Shown here piece by piece: positions 1 through 6,672 of a DNA stretch of 8,434 nucleotides. Under the pieces are notes generated by a model that had not been told where the DNA came from, made no database searches, and saw only the letters and a list, made by a program, of their open reading frames with translations. This DNA is from Chloroflexota bacterium (GTDB lineage: Bacteria; Chloroflexota; Anaerolineae; UBA1429). Each line of letters opens with the position of its first letter. The first letter of the stretch is position 1. A program made the position numbers and the translations under genes. The DNA lies in contig JAAZBQ010000861.1 in NCBI GenBank assembly GCA_012513725.1, positions 1 to 8,434 of the forward strand, in the 5' to 3' direction.

Positions 1-74
1 AGATCGGCGCCCGCGCGGGTAGGGGGCGGTGCCCCGGGCAGGCCATAGACGCGAACGGGGAATCCCAGCCTCAT
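1..74 (-). CDS. 5' end of an unidentified gene, cut by the window edge
   Basis: An ATG at 74 (minus strand) opens a frame that stays open for 24 codons to the window edge. It begins MRLGFPVRVYGLPGAP, followed by a proline/alanine-rich stretch. A purine-rich GAGGG lies 5 bases upstream of the ATG and could serve as ribosome binding site. Codons favour G or C in the third position, like the neighbours. The gene is co-oriented with rpoD and starts 129 bases after its stop; a possible terminator lies between them. I do not recognise the family from so few residues. A chance reading frame cannot be excluded, but the start context and codon use favour a real gene. Confidence 0.45.
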   Translation of the reverse strand, partial: MRLGFPVRVYGLPGAPPPTRAGAD

Positions 75-151
75 GCCTTCCCTCATCGGCGGGTTTGATG
101 ACGCGGCGACGTCGGCGATGGGCGGTCTGCAACGAGGGCCCGGCAAGCAAA

Positions 152-173
152 GGAGGAACCCAACGGCTCCTCC
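152..173 (-). terminator. Possible intrinsic terminator after rpoD
   Basis: Read on the minus strand, GGAGGA pairs with TCCTCC (6 bp). A further CC/GG pair lies inside after one mismatch, the loop is about 4 nt, and TTTGCTT follows the stem. It lies about 30 bases past the rpoD stop codon. The stem is short and the T-run is interrupted, so this is a modest candidate. Confidence 0.4.
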
Positions 174-203
174 CATCGCTCTACCGGCGCTTGTCGGCCA
201 ACC

Positions 204-1394
204 TCAGGACATATAGTCCCGCAACTGGCGGCTGCGGCTGGGGTGCCGCAGGCGGTCCAGGGCCTCGTGCTCGATCTGCCGGATGCGCTCGCGGGTGAGG
301 CCGAACTTGCGCCCCACCTCTTCCAGCGTGTAGGAGCGGCCGTCCTGCAGCCCAAAGCGCAGGCGCAGGATCCGCGCCTCGCGCGGCGAGAGCGTGGTGA
401 GGATGTCCTCCAGCTTTTCCTTCAACAGGTTGTGGTAGGCCGTATCGGTCGGCGTGGGTGCTTCCTCGTCGGGGATAAAGGACCCAAGCTCCGAATCCTC
501 CTCCTCGCCCACCGGCTTTTCCAGCGACAGCGGCCGTTGGGAGACCTTGAGCATCCACTGCACCTTGTTGGCGGGCAGCGAGAGCTCCTTGGCGATCTCC
601 TCCGGTGTCGGCTGGCGGCCCCAATCCTGCTCCAGTTGCTGGGCGATCTGATATACCTTGCGGATGCGGTCGCTCAGGTGCACGGGCAGCCGGATCACCC
701 GCCCCTGATCGGCGAGCGCCCGGGTGATGGCCTGGCGAATCCACCACGTGGCATACGTGCTGAACCGGTGGCCGCGACGGTAGTCGAACTTTTCCACGGC
801 CTTGATCAGGCCCAGGTTGCCCTCCTGGATCAGGTCCAGGAACGGCACGCCCTGCCCGAGGTACCGCTTGGCGATGCTCACCACCAGGCGCGTGTTCGCC
901 CGGATCAGGTGCGAACGGGAGGCCTCGCCGCGATCGGCGATTCCCAGGAGGTCGTCGCGCTCGTCCTCGGTGAGGTTGCCGTTCTGCTGCAGCCGCTTTT
1001 CGGCGTTCAGCCCCTCTTCGAGTTGCCGCGCAAGGGTCACCTCCTGCTCGGCGGTCAACAGCGGGACGCGGGCCATCTCCTTGAGGTACAGGCTGATGGT
1101 ATCGTCGCTGGCGATCTCCGACAGGTCGAACGTCGGGTCGGCAGGGGGCTCCTTGCGCGACGGGGCCTCGGCTTCCTCGGGCTCCTCGTCGGCATCCGTA
1201 GAGTCCGCCTTGTCGTCGCCATAGAGCACCTGGATGCCCTCTTCGCTGAGAAAGATAAAGAGATCCTCCAACTCGTCGAGGTTATCCTCGACGTGGGGAA
1301 AGGCCTCCATGATATCGTCCAGGCTGAGGTAGCCCTGCGACTCGGCCTTGCTCAGCAGGTCTTGGACTGGCTTGTTGGTCTTTTCATCTAACAT
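204..1394 (-). CDS. rpoD: Primary RNA polymerase sigma factor RpoD/SigA
   Basis: This is the housekeeping sigma factor (396 aa), which binds core RNA polymerase and recognises -10/-35 promoters. In order it shows: a region 1.1-like N-terminus (residues 9-57, GYLSLDDIMEAFP), an acidic linker (58-90), region 1.2 (97-130), regions 2.1-2.4 (about 163-240, with RFSTYATWWIRQAITRA for -10 melting and recognition), region 3 (242-322), and region 4 (323-396), with the helix-turn-helix YTLEEVGRKFGLTRERIRQ near 355-373 and the RpoD-type ending SRQLRDYM. Region 1.1 plus complete regions 2-4 argue for group 1 rather than an alternative sigma. The frame is open upstream to a GTG at 1586. I place the start at the ATG at 1394 because it has AGGTG 4 nt upstream and begins just before region 1.1, whereas the extension is basic, low in hydrophobics and unlike sigma N-termini. 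The identified promoter puts the transcript start only about 5 nt before that GTG. Confidence 0.95.
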   Translation of the reverse strand: MLDEKTNKPVQDLLSKAESQGYLSLDDIMEAFPHVEDNLDELEDLFIFLSEEGIQVLYGDDKADSTDADEEPEEAEAPSRKEPPADPTFDLSEIASDDTISLYLKEMARVPLLTAEQEVTLARQLEEGLNAEKRLQQNGNLTEDERDDLLGIADRGEASRSHLIRANTRLVVSIAKRYLGQGVPFLDLIQEGNLGLIKAVEKFDYRRGHRFSTYATWWIRQAITRALADQGRVIRLPVHLSDRIRKVYQIAQQLEQDWGRQPTPEEIAKELSLPANKVQWMLKVSQRPLSLEKPVGEEEDSELGSFIPDEEAPTPTDTAYHNLLKEKLEDILTTLSPREARILRLRFGLQDGRSYTLEEVGRKFGLTRERIRQIEHEALDRLRHPSRSRQLRDYMS

Positions 1395-1591
1395 TTGACA
1401 CCTACAAAGTCTAGGATGAGATTTGTGCGATAACAAATCCGCCGGGGCTGAGCCAACGGCGGATCGGGATGACTGGCTCTGTCGCGGGACTGGAACTCGG
1501 TTGTACGTCGTGCGCCGGCGATGGCTACCGCCGGCCTGCTCCCGCGCAGCCCAAGTCGGTTCGCTGTAGTCTATGCGCTCTGACACCTTCT
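1395..1591 (-). other. Long structured 5' leader of rpoD
   Basis: If transcription starts about 7 nt after the -10 box, near 1591, the rpoD mRNA has a leader of about 197 nt. Three hairpins are visible: a 7-bp stem at 1514-1520/1529-1535 (GCCGGCG with CGCCGGC, 8-nt loop), an 8-bp stem at 1437-1444/1457-1464, and a 7-bp stem at 1420-1426/1433-1439. The last two share three bases. A ribosome binding site follows at the ATG. The frame through the leader happens to be open and in phase with rpoD, but I do not treat it as coding. Confidence 0.5.
1420..1464 (-). promoter_or_regulatory. Overlapping terminator-like and alternative hairpins in the rpoD leader
   Basis: On the minus strand, ATCCGCCG (1464-1457) pairs perfectly with CGGCGGAT (1444-1437), with an inner GGC/GCC pair. 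The next bases are TTTGTTAT, so the element resembles an intrinsic terminator. A second stem, GATTTGT (1439-1433) with ACAAATC (1426-1420) and a 6-nt loop, uses the last three bases of the first stem. The two cannot form fully together. The block ends about 25 bases before the rpoD start codon. The structures are visible in the sequence; an attenuation role is inference. Confidence 0.4.
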
Positions 1592-1597
1592 AATTCC

Positions 1598-1626
1598 AGC
1601 ATATCACGCGCACCCTAATATGTCAA
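1598..1626 (-). promoter_or_regulatory. rpoD promoter
   Basis: On the minus strand there is a perfect TTGACA -35 (1626-1621), a 17-bp spacer, and TATGCT (1603-1598) as -10, matching 4 of 6 consensus bases. Predicted transcription start is near 1591. It points toward rpoD and suits recognition by a primary sigma factor, so autoregulation is likely. Confidence 0.7.
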
Positions 1627-1778
1627 GTGGTGCAGCGAGACCTGCTCTGTACCGCACGAGTGCATGGAATCCTGCGCTCCAAGCCCTCGGCGCATGGCGC
1701 CAACGCAACTGTCAATATAACATAAACCCGGCGCCGTTTCAACCCCTTGAGGGCACGAATTTCCGCGAGTTTTGCGCC
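1627..1778. other. Intergenic spacer between the rpoD and rsfS promoters
   Basis: This is the central part of a 423-base gap without a convincing gene (1395-1817). It contains an AT-rich patch (TGTCAATATAACATAA, 1710-1725) with another TTGACA on the minus strand, but no -10 box stands at the right distance from it. The rsfS reading frame is open across it from an ATG at 1620, but that ATG lies inside the rpoD -35 box and the encoded extension does not resemble the RsfS family. Confidence 0.5.
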
Positions 1779-1807
1779 TTGGCCCGCCCCTGGCCGTATG
1801 GTATAAT
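1779..1807 (+). promoter_or_regulatory. rsfS promoter
   Basis: A consensus-perfect TATAAT (1802-1807) is preceded, after exactly 17 bp, by TTGGCC (1779-1784; 4 of 6 match to TTGACA). Transcription would start near 1814, a few bases before the GTG codons at 1818 and 1821. This rules out the upstream ATG at 1620 for this transcript. Confidence 0.65.
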
Positions 1808-1817
1808 CAACACCGTC

Positions 1818-2201
1818 GTGGTGTTGCCCAAGGAATTACCTCAGGAGGTCGCTCTGGAGCCGCTGGATCTTGCCAAGCGAGTCGTCGATATCTTGTCGGC
1901 CAAGTTCGGGGCGGATATCCTGCTGTTGGATCTCAGCGGGTTGACCATCATCGCCGATCACTTTGTGATTGCGACCGGCGAGAGCACCCGGCAGCTGGAC
2001 GCCATGGCGCAGGACCTCAAGCAGCAACTCAAGGAGGAACTGAGCCTGAGCCCCCTGGCGACCGAAGGCACCGCAGAGTCCGGCTGGATCCTGATGGATT
2101 ACGGCGGGCTGGTGGTACACATCTTTTCCGAGGCGCAGCGCGAGCGCTACCGCCTGGAGGAGCTGTGGAGCCAGGCCCGCACCGTGCTGCGGATGGCCTA
2201 G
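1818..2201 (+). CDS. rsfS: Ribosomal silencing factor RsfS (Iojap/DUF143 family)
   Basis: RsfS binds protein L14 of the large ribosomal subunit and blocks subunit joining, which lowers translation in stationary phase or starvation. From this start it has 127 residues (E. coli RsfS has about 105). Family hallmarks are visible: the N-terminal helix EPLDLAKRVVDILSAKFG (14-31), ILLLDLSGLTIIADHFVIATGES (34-56), the EGTAESGWILMDYGGLVVHIF strand region (83-103), and YRLEELWSQA at the C-terminus (111-120). The start is uncertain. GTG at 1818 or 1821 would sit 4-7 nt from the predicted transcript start, making the mRNA nearly leaderless. A perfect AGGAGG (1843-1848) lies 5 nt before a CTG at 1854, which would give a 115-residue protein beginning exactly at the conserved helix. 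The gene is divergent from rpoD and convergent with ndk. Confidence 0.9.
   Translation: MVLPKELPQEVALEPLDLAKRVVDILSAKFGADILLLDLSGLTIIADHFVIATGESTRQLDAMAQDLKQQLKEELSLSPLATEGTAESGWILMDYGGLVVHIFSEAQRERYRLEELWSQARTVLRMA
1843..1856 (+). promoter_or_regulatory. Strong Shine-Dalgarno inside the rsfS frame, facing a CTG
   Basis: AGGAGGT at 1843-1849 is a near-perfect anti-SD match. Five bases after AGGAGG stands CTG (1854-1856), in frame, followed by EPLDLAK, where RsfS homologues usually begin. No ATG, GTG or TTG lies at a suitable distance downstream. This is either a rare CTG initiation site or a coincidence within codons for QEV. Confidence 0.4.
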
Positions 2202-2220
2202 CGCCGCCCCTGGTCCCTCA

Positions 2221-2251
2221 TCGAGCCCCCCGCATCGTGTGGGGGGCTCGA
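2221..2251. terminator. Hairpin between convergent rsfS and ndk
   Basis: TCGAGCCCCCC pairs perfectly with GGGGGGCTCGA (11 bp). A G-U and two more pairs extend it inward, leaving a TCG loop. It begins 19 bases after the rsfS stop and ends 16 bases after the ndk stop, so it could end transcripts from both sides. Neither side has a T-run, so it may act as a 3'-end stabiliser or an atypical terminator. Confidence 0.65.
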
Positions 2252-2267
2252 CGCGTCTCGGGATGGC

Positions 2268-2717
2268 CTACTCGAGGATCCAGCGATCCGCCTCACGGGC
2301 CCAATCCACCAGTTCCTCCTCGCGGAAGAACAGATCGATCTCCTTACGCGCCGTCTCCGGGCCATCGGAGCCGTGCACCAGGTTGCGCCCGATCTCCAGG
2401 CCATAGTCCGCGCGAATGGTCCCCGGGGCGGCCTGCACCGGGTTCGTGGCGCCCATCGTGCTGCGGGCGGCCTCGATGGCCCCCGGCCCCTGCAGCACCA
2501 TCACCACCACCGGTGCCGAGGTGATGTAGCGGATCAACCCCTCGAAGAAGGGCTTGCCCTCGTGGACCCCGTAATGCCGGCGAGCCAGCGCCTCGTCGAT
2601 CTGCATGAGCTTCATGCCCACGATCTTGAGCCCGCGGCCTTCGAACCGCGCAATGATCTCGCCGATGAGGCCGCGCTGCACGGCGTCCGGCTTGACGATG
2701 ATGAGCGTCCGATCCAT
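2268..2717 (-). CDS. ndk: Nucleoside diphosphate kinase
   Basis: Ndk transfers the gamma phosphate of ATP to nucleoside diphosphates through a phosphohistidine, keeping NTP and dNTP pools balanced in the cytoplasm. The 149 residues match the normal family length. Visible active-site residues are K9 in RTLIIVKPDAV, Y49, F57, R85, T91, R102, N112 and the phosphorylated H115 in the signature NLVHGSD (112-118). No key residue is missing. The frame is open 12 codons further upstream, but the ATG at 2717 is chosen because GAGGAG stands 6 nt before it and MDRTLIIVKPD is the canonical N-terminus. It lies 60 bases downstream of the TPR gene on the same strand with no evident promoter of its own, so the two are probably co-transcribed. 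Confidence 0.97.
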   Translation of the reverse strand: MDRTLIIVKPDAVQRGLIGEIIARFEGRGLKIVGMKLMQIDEALARRHYGVHEGKPFFEGLIRYITSAPVVVMVLQGPGAIEAARSTMGATNPVQAAPGTIRADYGLEIGRNLVHGSDGPETARKEIDLFFREEELVDWAREADRWILE

Positions 2718-2777
2718 CTCTGTCTCCTCAGTGTATCGACGGGTCCGTTGCACCCTGTGCGCAGGCGTCGGGCGCCA

Positions 2778-4067
2778 TCAGCCTCGGGCGCCGGGGCGGC
2801 TGCGCTCGCGAAAGCGCGCCTCGCCCAGCAGGTCGATCAGCGCCTCGGTCCGCGGGTACATCCGGTTCAGGAACTCCAGGTCCTCGATCGCTGACGGCAG
2901 GAGCGTTATCTCGTTCTCCACCAGCCAGCGGTACTGCTCTAGGGCGTCGTGTAGGCTGCCATCGTCGCGAAAGCGCCGGGCCAGGTCTAGCCGGGCCTGC
3001 GAGTCCTCGGGATGCGCGGCGACGTACTGGCGCTGCACGTCAATGAGCGACATCGCCTCCCAGACCGCAGGCTCCTGGGCGTCCTCCGACACCTGAGCGT
3101 CCTCTCGCGCCTGGGCGGGCTCGGCCTCGGGGGCCGGCTCGGGCGCGTGGTCATCCGGCTCGGCAGCCACCTCCGGCGCCGCCGGGGGAAAGAACGCCTC
3201 GGCGTTCGCGATCCAGTCGCCTAGCGCTGCTTCTTCCCGGGCCGGGGGCTCCTCCTCGTCGTCGGCCAGCAGGTAGTCCAGGTCCAGGGGCGGCAGGTCC
3301 GCCTCCTGCACGGGCAGCCGCGCGGCCCGAGGGGGCAACGGCGAGCGATCGCCGAACAGCGACTGGGCCGCCAGATTCTCGGGATCCATGGCCTGGGCGC
3401 GCTGCAGGAGCGTGCGGCCCAGCGCGTCCTGCTCGGTGCCCAGCCAGTGTTGCCCCAGGAGCAGGCTGGCCTTCAGGCAGTTGGGCAGCGCCGAGAGCAG
3501 GCTCTGGCAGATCGTCTCGGCCTGCTCCTCCTCGCGTCCCCGCCACAGCGCCTCGGCCAGGGCCACACGCAGGTCATACCGCGCCGGTTCGTCCTCGAGG
3601 ATCTGCCGGAACTCCCAAGCGGCCTTGGCGTACAGGCGCCCCCGCAGGTAGATACGCGCCAGCCCCGCCTGGGTCGGCGTCACCCGCTCGGGCGTGGCGC
3701 CATCGCGCAGGCCGATGGCCCGGCGGTAGCCCTCCCGGATCTCCGGCTCCCCGGGCGCCAGCTCGTAGGCGCGTTGATAGTGCCACAGCGCCTCATCCAG
3801 GGCCTGGCGGCGTTCATAGATGCCCGCCAGCCCGGCGTGGGCCGCCGCCGACTCGGGATCGGCGCCCAGCACCCGGTAAAAGAGGTTGGCAGCCTCGTCG
3901 CGCCTGCCCAGGCGCACGAGCGCCTGCCCCAACAGCGCATAGGTGGCCACGTGGCGCGGAAAGGTGTGCAAGATGCGCATGCACACGTCCCGAGCGTCCG
4001 CAGGGCGGCTCACCCGGATGAGCCGGGCAGCCTCCTCGTACTGACCTCGCAGGCTGAGGTCCACCAT
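2778..4067 (-). CDS. Tetratricopeptide-repeat protein with acidic linker
   Basis: This is a 429-residue protein of helical TPR repeats, presumably a scaffold for protein-protein contacts; its partners are unknown. TPR-like units are visible at about residues 41-74, 74-107 (AHAGLAGIYERRQALDEALWHYQRAYELAP), 132-163, 164-198 and 199-231, with a degenerate unit in the first 40 residues. A proline-, glutamate- and alanine-rich acidic linker (about 240-335) follows, then another TPR-like pair (about 356-412) and a basic tail. There is no signal peptide or membrane segment, so it is probably cytoplasmic. The ATG at 4067 has GAGGAG 7 nt upstream and a strong promoter about 45 nt further up. The order TPR-ndk suggests one operon, but a shared function cannot be deduced. 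The linker makes other start sites unlikely. Confidence 0.88.
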   Translation of the reverse strand: MVDLSLRGQYEEAARLIRVSRPADARDVCMRILHTFPRHVATYALLGQALVRLGRRDEAANLFYRVLGADPESAAAHAGLAGIYERRQALDEALWHYQRAYELAPGEPEIREGYRRAIGLRDGATPERVTPTQAGLARIYLRGRLYAKAAWEFRQILEDEPARYDLRVALAEALWRGREEEQAETICQSLLSALPNCLKASLLLGQHWLGTEQDALGRTLLQRAQAMDPENLAAQSLFGDRSPLPPRAARLPVQEADLPPLDLDYLLADDEEEPPAREEAALGDWIANAEAFFPPAAPEVAAEPDDHAPEPAPEAEPAQAREDAQVSEDAQEPAVWEAMSLIDVQRQYVAAHPEDSQARLDLARRFRDDGSLHDALEQYRWLVENEITLLPSAIEDLEFLNRMYPRTEALIDLLGEARFRERSRPGARG

Positions 4068-4111
4068 GGCCGTTCTCCTCGCAAGGGTAGATGGAAGCGC
4101 GTGCGCCGGGC

Positions 4112-4140
4112 ATTATGCACGCCGAGCGAGTGGCTGTCAA
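4112..4140 (-). promoter_or_regulatory. Promoter of the TPR-ndk operon
   Basis: On the minus strand: perfect TTGACA (4140-4135), 17-bp spacer, then CATAAT (4117-4112; 5 of 6 match). Predicted transcription start is near 4105, giving a leader of about 38 nt that carries the GAGGAG ribosome binding site. It lies in the 128-base gap between the end of the LRR gene and the TPR gene, so the operon is expressed independently of the LRR gene. Confidence 0.75.
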
Positions 4141-4195
4141 CGGCCGGCTGATGCAGCGCTCGCGTTGCCGCGCCGGGCGGCTGCTAGGGAACGTG

Positions 4196-6583
4196 TCAGC
4201 GGCACACCCAGGGGAGGGCCACCGAGTAGGGCGGCATCACGCGCACCTCCGCACCGTAGGGGCTCGTCAGCGCGTTGACCTGCTCTCCCTGCGCTGGAGA
4301 ATGGGCGCGCACCGCCAAGTAGTAGGTGACGCCGGATTCCAGCCCCGTCACGTCGATCCCGCAGGCAGCCTGATCCTCCGTCAGCGCCAGCGGCGTGTAC
4401 GGCCCGCCGGCGGTGAGCGAGGCGCCGGCCTCATAGTACCCGCCGTCCACCCGATAGGGGCCCGGCCGCCAGGAGAGCCGCGCCCCGCCCGGGAGCGACT
4501 CGGCGACGACCTCCGTGGGCGGAACCGTCTGCGTGCGCTCCCAACTGGGGGACACAACGCCGAGGCGCTCGGCCAGGGCTGGGTCGTCGGTCCACAGTAT
4601 GTTGTACCCCAGGTTCAGGCTGCTCAGCCGGGTCAGGTCTCCCATCGCGACGGGGAGGGGACCGTGGAGCGCATTGGCATCCAGCCGGAGGGTGGTGAGC
4701 CGTGTCAGGCTGCCGATCGCCGCCGGAATGGCGCCGGACAGGCTGTTGGCGTGCAGGTCCAGTTCGACGAGTTCGGTGAGCGCGAAGAGCGCATCGGGCA
4801 GGGCGCCCCGGAGGCCGTTGCGCGCCAACTGGAGGCGCGTGATGTGCCCCGCCGAGCACACCACGCCGTGGAGGCTGCAGGGATCGTCCGCCGGGAGGGA
4901 CCAGGAGGTTGCCCAGTGGGCGCCGTCCGTCGCCTCGTAGAGCGCCACCAGCGCCTCGTACTCCTCCACCGGGATGTCGTACATGTCCGGCACGACGGGC
5001 ACGTCCTCGCTGTAGGCCGTCAACAGATCGTTCTGCTGCTGGCCCCATCCCGGGCTGTAGGCGCGCACGGCGAGATAGTACGTCTGCCACGGTTCCAGGC
5101 CGCGAATCGTCACCTCCTGATCATAGGCGGTCGCCGTGGGAGTGGCGGGTGTGTAGGGGCCGCCGGGGGCGGTGGCAACGCCCACCTCATAGTGACCGCT
5201 TCCGGAGAGGTACGGCCCCGGCGTCCAGGTCACCCGCGCCCCGCGACCGACGGGCGTCGCCTGCACGTTCGTCGGCGGCAGGGTCTGCGTCGTCGACCAG
5301 TAGGGGTCCTGTTCCTCCAGGAACGCGGCGAGTGTGGGATCGTCGGTCCACAGCATGTTGTGGTCCAGCTGGAACCAGGTGAGCCCTGTCAGGTTCGACA
5401 GCGACGCCGGCACCGGCCCGCTCAGCGCGTTGTAGCCCAGATCGAGCCAGTAGAGGCCCGTGAGGTCGCCGAGAAAGGCCGGGATCTCGCCACTGAGGCG
5501 GTTCTCGGCCAGGGAGAGGAGCCTGAGGTCGGTCAGCGCGGAAAGCGCCTCCGGGATCGGCCCCTCCAGTTGGTTGGAGGGGAGCGAGAGCACCTGCAGG
5601 CCGGCCATGTCGCCCAGTGCCTCGGGGATCGGTCCGCTCAGCTCGTTCGAGAACAGGTAGAGGTGTGCCAGGCTGTGGAGGTTGCCCAAGGCCGCAGGAA
5701 TGGGTCCGCTGAGGCGGTTGTTGCCCAGCGATAGGCTGCTTAGGCGCGTCAGGTTCCCCAACTCGGCCGGTATCTCGCCGGATAGATCGTTGTCGGAGAG
5801 GTCCAGGCTCGACAGGTTGCCCAGGCTCCCCAGGGAGGACGGGATCTCCCCGTTCAGGCTGTTGTTGCGCAGAGCGAGCCCCCACAGGTTCGTGAGGCGC
5901 CCCAGTTCCTCCGGGATTGCGCCGCTCAGGTCGTTGTCGCTGGCGAGGAACCACTGGAGAGCGGCGAGATCTCCCAGCGCCGCGGGAAGCTCCCCGCTGA
6001 GGGCGTTCGTCGAGAGGGAGAGGGTGCGCAGGTTGCTCAGGCCACCCAGGTCCGCCGGAATGGAGCCGCTCAGTTGGTTTCCGCTGAGGTCCAGCTCCGT
6101 CAGGCCGGTGAGGCTGCCGAGGGCAGCGGGAATCTCACCCGTCAACTGATTGCCGCGCAGGTCGAGCGTCTGTAGCGCCAAGATCCCACCCACCGCGGAC
6201 GGGATCTCGCCAGAGATCCCGTTCTCGGAGAGGTCCAGCGTGTGTACGTGCGTGAGGTCGCCGGCGGCCTCGGGGATACTGCCGCTCAGGCCGTTCGCCT
6301 GCAGGTTCAGGCTGACCACGTGATCCTGATAGCAGTACACGCCGGGCAGGTCCGGCTGGGCGCCGGGCTGCTGCGGCGGGCAGGGGTGCTCGGTCGGCAG
6401 GGTCCAGGGGATCGTCCACCCCTCGCCGCCCAGCGCCGCGTACAACGCCTCCAGGGCAGCGTACTCCTCCGGCGGGATCTCGGTCTGCTCGGCCAGCGCC
6501 GTAGGGGGGCTCACCAGAACGAGGGCGAGCACTAGACACACGCACAGGGAAAAGTACGCGGTGGATCGGGTCACGAGTGGCAT
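4196..6583 (-). CDS. Secreted leucine-rich-repeat protein with two Fn3-like domains
   Basis: An exported 795-residue protein. Residues 1-31 form a signal peptide (MPLVTRSTAYFS, hydrophobic core LCVCLVLALVLV, cleavage after ALA-31). It contains two unequal copies of one module. Module A: a helical cap with a cysteine pair (36-88, PPEEYAALEALYAALGGEGW, C68/C84), 14 LRRs of exactly 24 residues (89-421, consensus LxxLxLxxNxLSGxIPxxLGxLTx) and a fibronectin III-like domain (about 436-530, with TYYLAVRAYSPG). Module B: cap (537-580, C569/C576), four LRRs (581-674), Fn3-like domain (about 688-782). The cap resembles the plant LRRNT_2 type (W...PC..GVxC). The protein ends YSVALPWVCR. The ATG at 6583 is preferred: GGAGG lies 8 nt upstream and it directly precedes the signal peptide. 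An ATG seven codons earlier (6604) and a TTG at 6805 are alternatives. Likely role: extracellular binding or adhesion; the ligand is unknown. No clear terminator follows. Confidence 0.9.
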   Translation of the reverse strand: MPLVTRSTAYFSLCVCLVLALVLVSPPTALAEQTEIPPEEYAALEALYAALGGEGWTIPWTLPTEHPCPPQQPGAQPDLPGVYCYQDHVVSLNLQANGLSGSIPEAAGDLTHVHTLDLSENGISGEIPSAVGGILALQTLDLRGNQLTGEIPAALGSLTGLTELDLSGNQLSGSIPADLGGLSNLRTLSLSTNALSGELPAALGDLAALQWFLASDNDLSGAIPEELGRLTNLWGLALRNNSLNGEIPSSLGSLGNLSSLDLSDNDLSGEIPAELGNLTRLSSLSLGNNRLSGPIPAALGNLHSLAHLYLFSNELSGPIPEALGDMAGLQVLSLPSNQLEGPIPEALSALTDLRLLSLAENRLSGEIPAFLGDLTGLYWLDLGYNALSGPVPASLSNLTGLTWFQLDHNMLWTDDPTLAAFLEEQDPYWSTTQTLPPTNVQATPVGRGARVTWTPGPYLSGSGHYEVGVATAPGGPYTPATPTATAYDQEVTIRGLEPWQTYYLAVRAYSPGWGQQQNDLLTAYSEDVPVVPDMYDIPVEEYEALVALYEATDGAHWATSWSLPADDPCSLHGVVCSAGHITRLQLARNGLRGALPDALFALTELVELDLHANSLSGAIPAAIGSLTRLTTLRLDANALHGPLPVAMGDLTRLSSLNLGYNILWTDDPALAERLGVVSPSWERTQTVPPTEVVAESLPGGARLSWRPGPYRVDGGYYEAGASLTAGGPYTPLALTEDQAACGIDVTGLESGVTYYLAVRAHSPAQGEQVNALTSPYGAEVRVMPPYSVALPWVCR
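4562..4843 (-). repeat. Second LRR block, four 72-bp units
   Basis: Residues 581-674 of the LRR protein form four units of 24 residues, for example LVELDLHANSLSGAIP and LTTLRLDANALHGPLP. The last unit begins LSSLNLGYNILWTDDP, matching the last unit of the first block (LTWFQLDHNMLWTDDP). Shared caps and shared last units show that the block is a shorter relative of the 14-unit array. Confidence 0.85.
5321..6319 (-). repeat. First LRR block, fourteen 72-bp units
   Basis: Residues 89-421 of the LRR protein split without gaps into 13 units of exactly 24 residues plus a shortened capping unit. Typical units begin LTELDLSGNQLSGSIP or LSSLDLSDNDLSGEIP. The plant-type S-G-x-I-P motif occurs in almost every unit. 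Strict 72-bp periodicity with variation at solvent-facing positions suggests growth by unit duplication, with selection on the fold. Confidence 0.9.
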
Positions 6584-6672
6584 CCTGAACGCCTCCGGTG
6601 GCATGGGTGCATCCTGATCGAACGGGCTATGCGGTAGCGGAGAACGGGTGCGGGCGGGGGAGCCGCGCTGTC

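Noticed and set aside
243..1391. 382-codon open frame on the plus strand opposite rpoD
   Set aside because: It mirrors the rpoD codons in GC-rich DNA and has no family resemblance; rpoD on the other strand is certain.
1620..1817. N-terminal extension of rsfS from an ATG at 1620
   Set aside because: The ATG overlaps the rpoD -35 box, there is no ribosome binding site, the rsfS promoter lies downstream of it, and the extension is unlike RsfS proteins.
4091..5734. 547-codon open frame on the plus strand opposite the LRR gene
   Set aside because: The strict 72-bp repeat on the other strand keeps antisense frames open. The product shows only a low-complexity echo of the LRRs, and its first codons lie across the TPR promoter.
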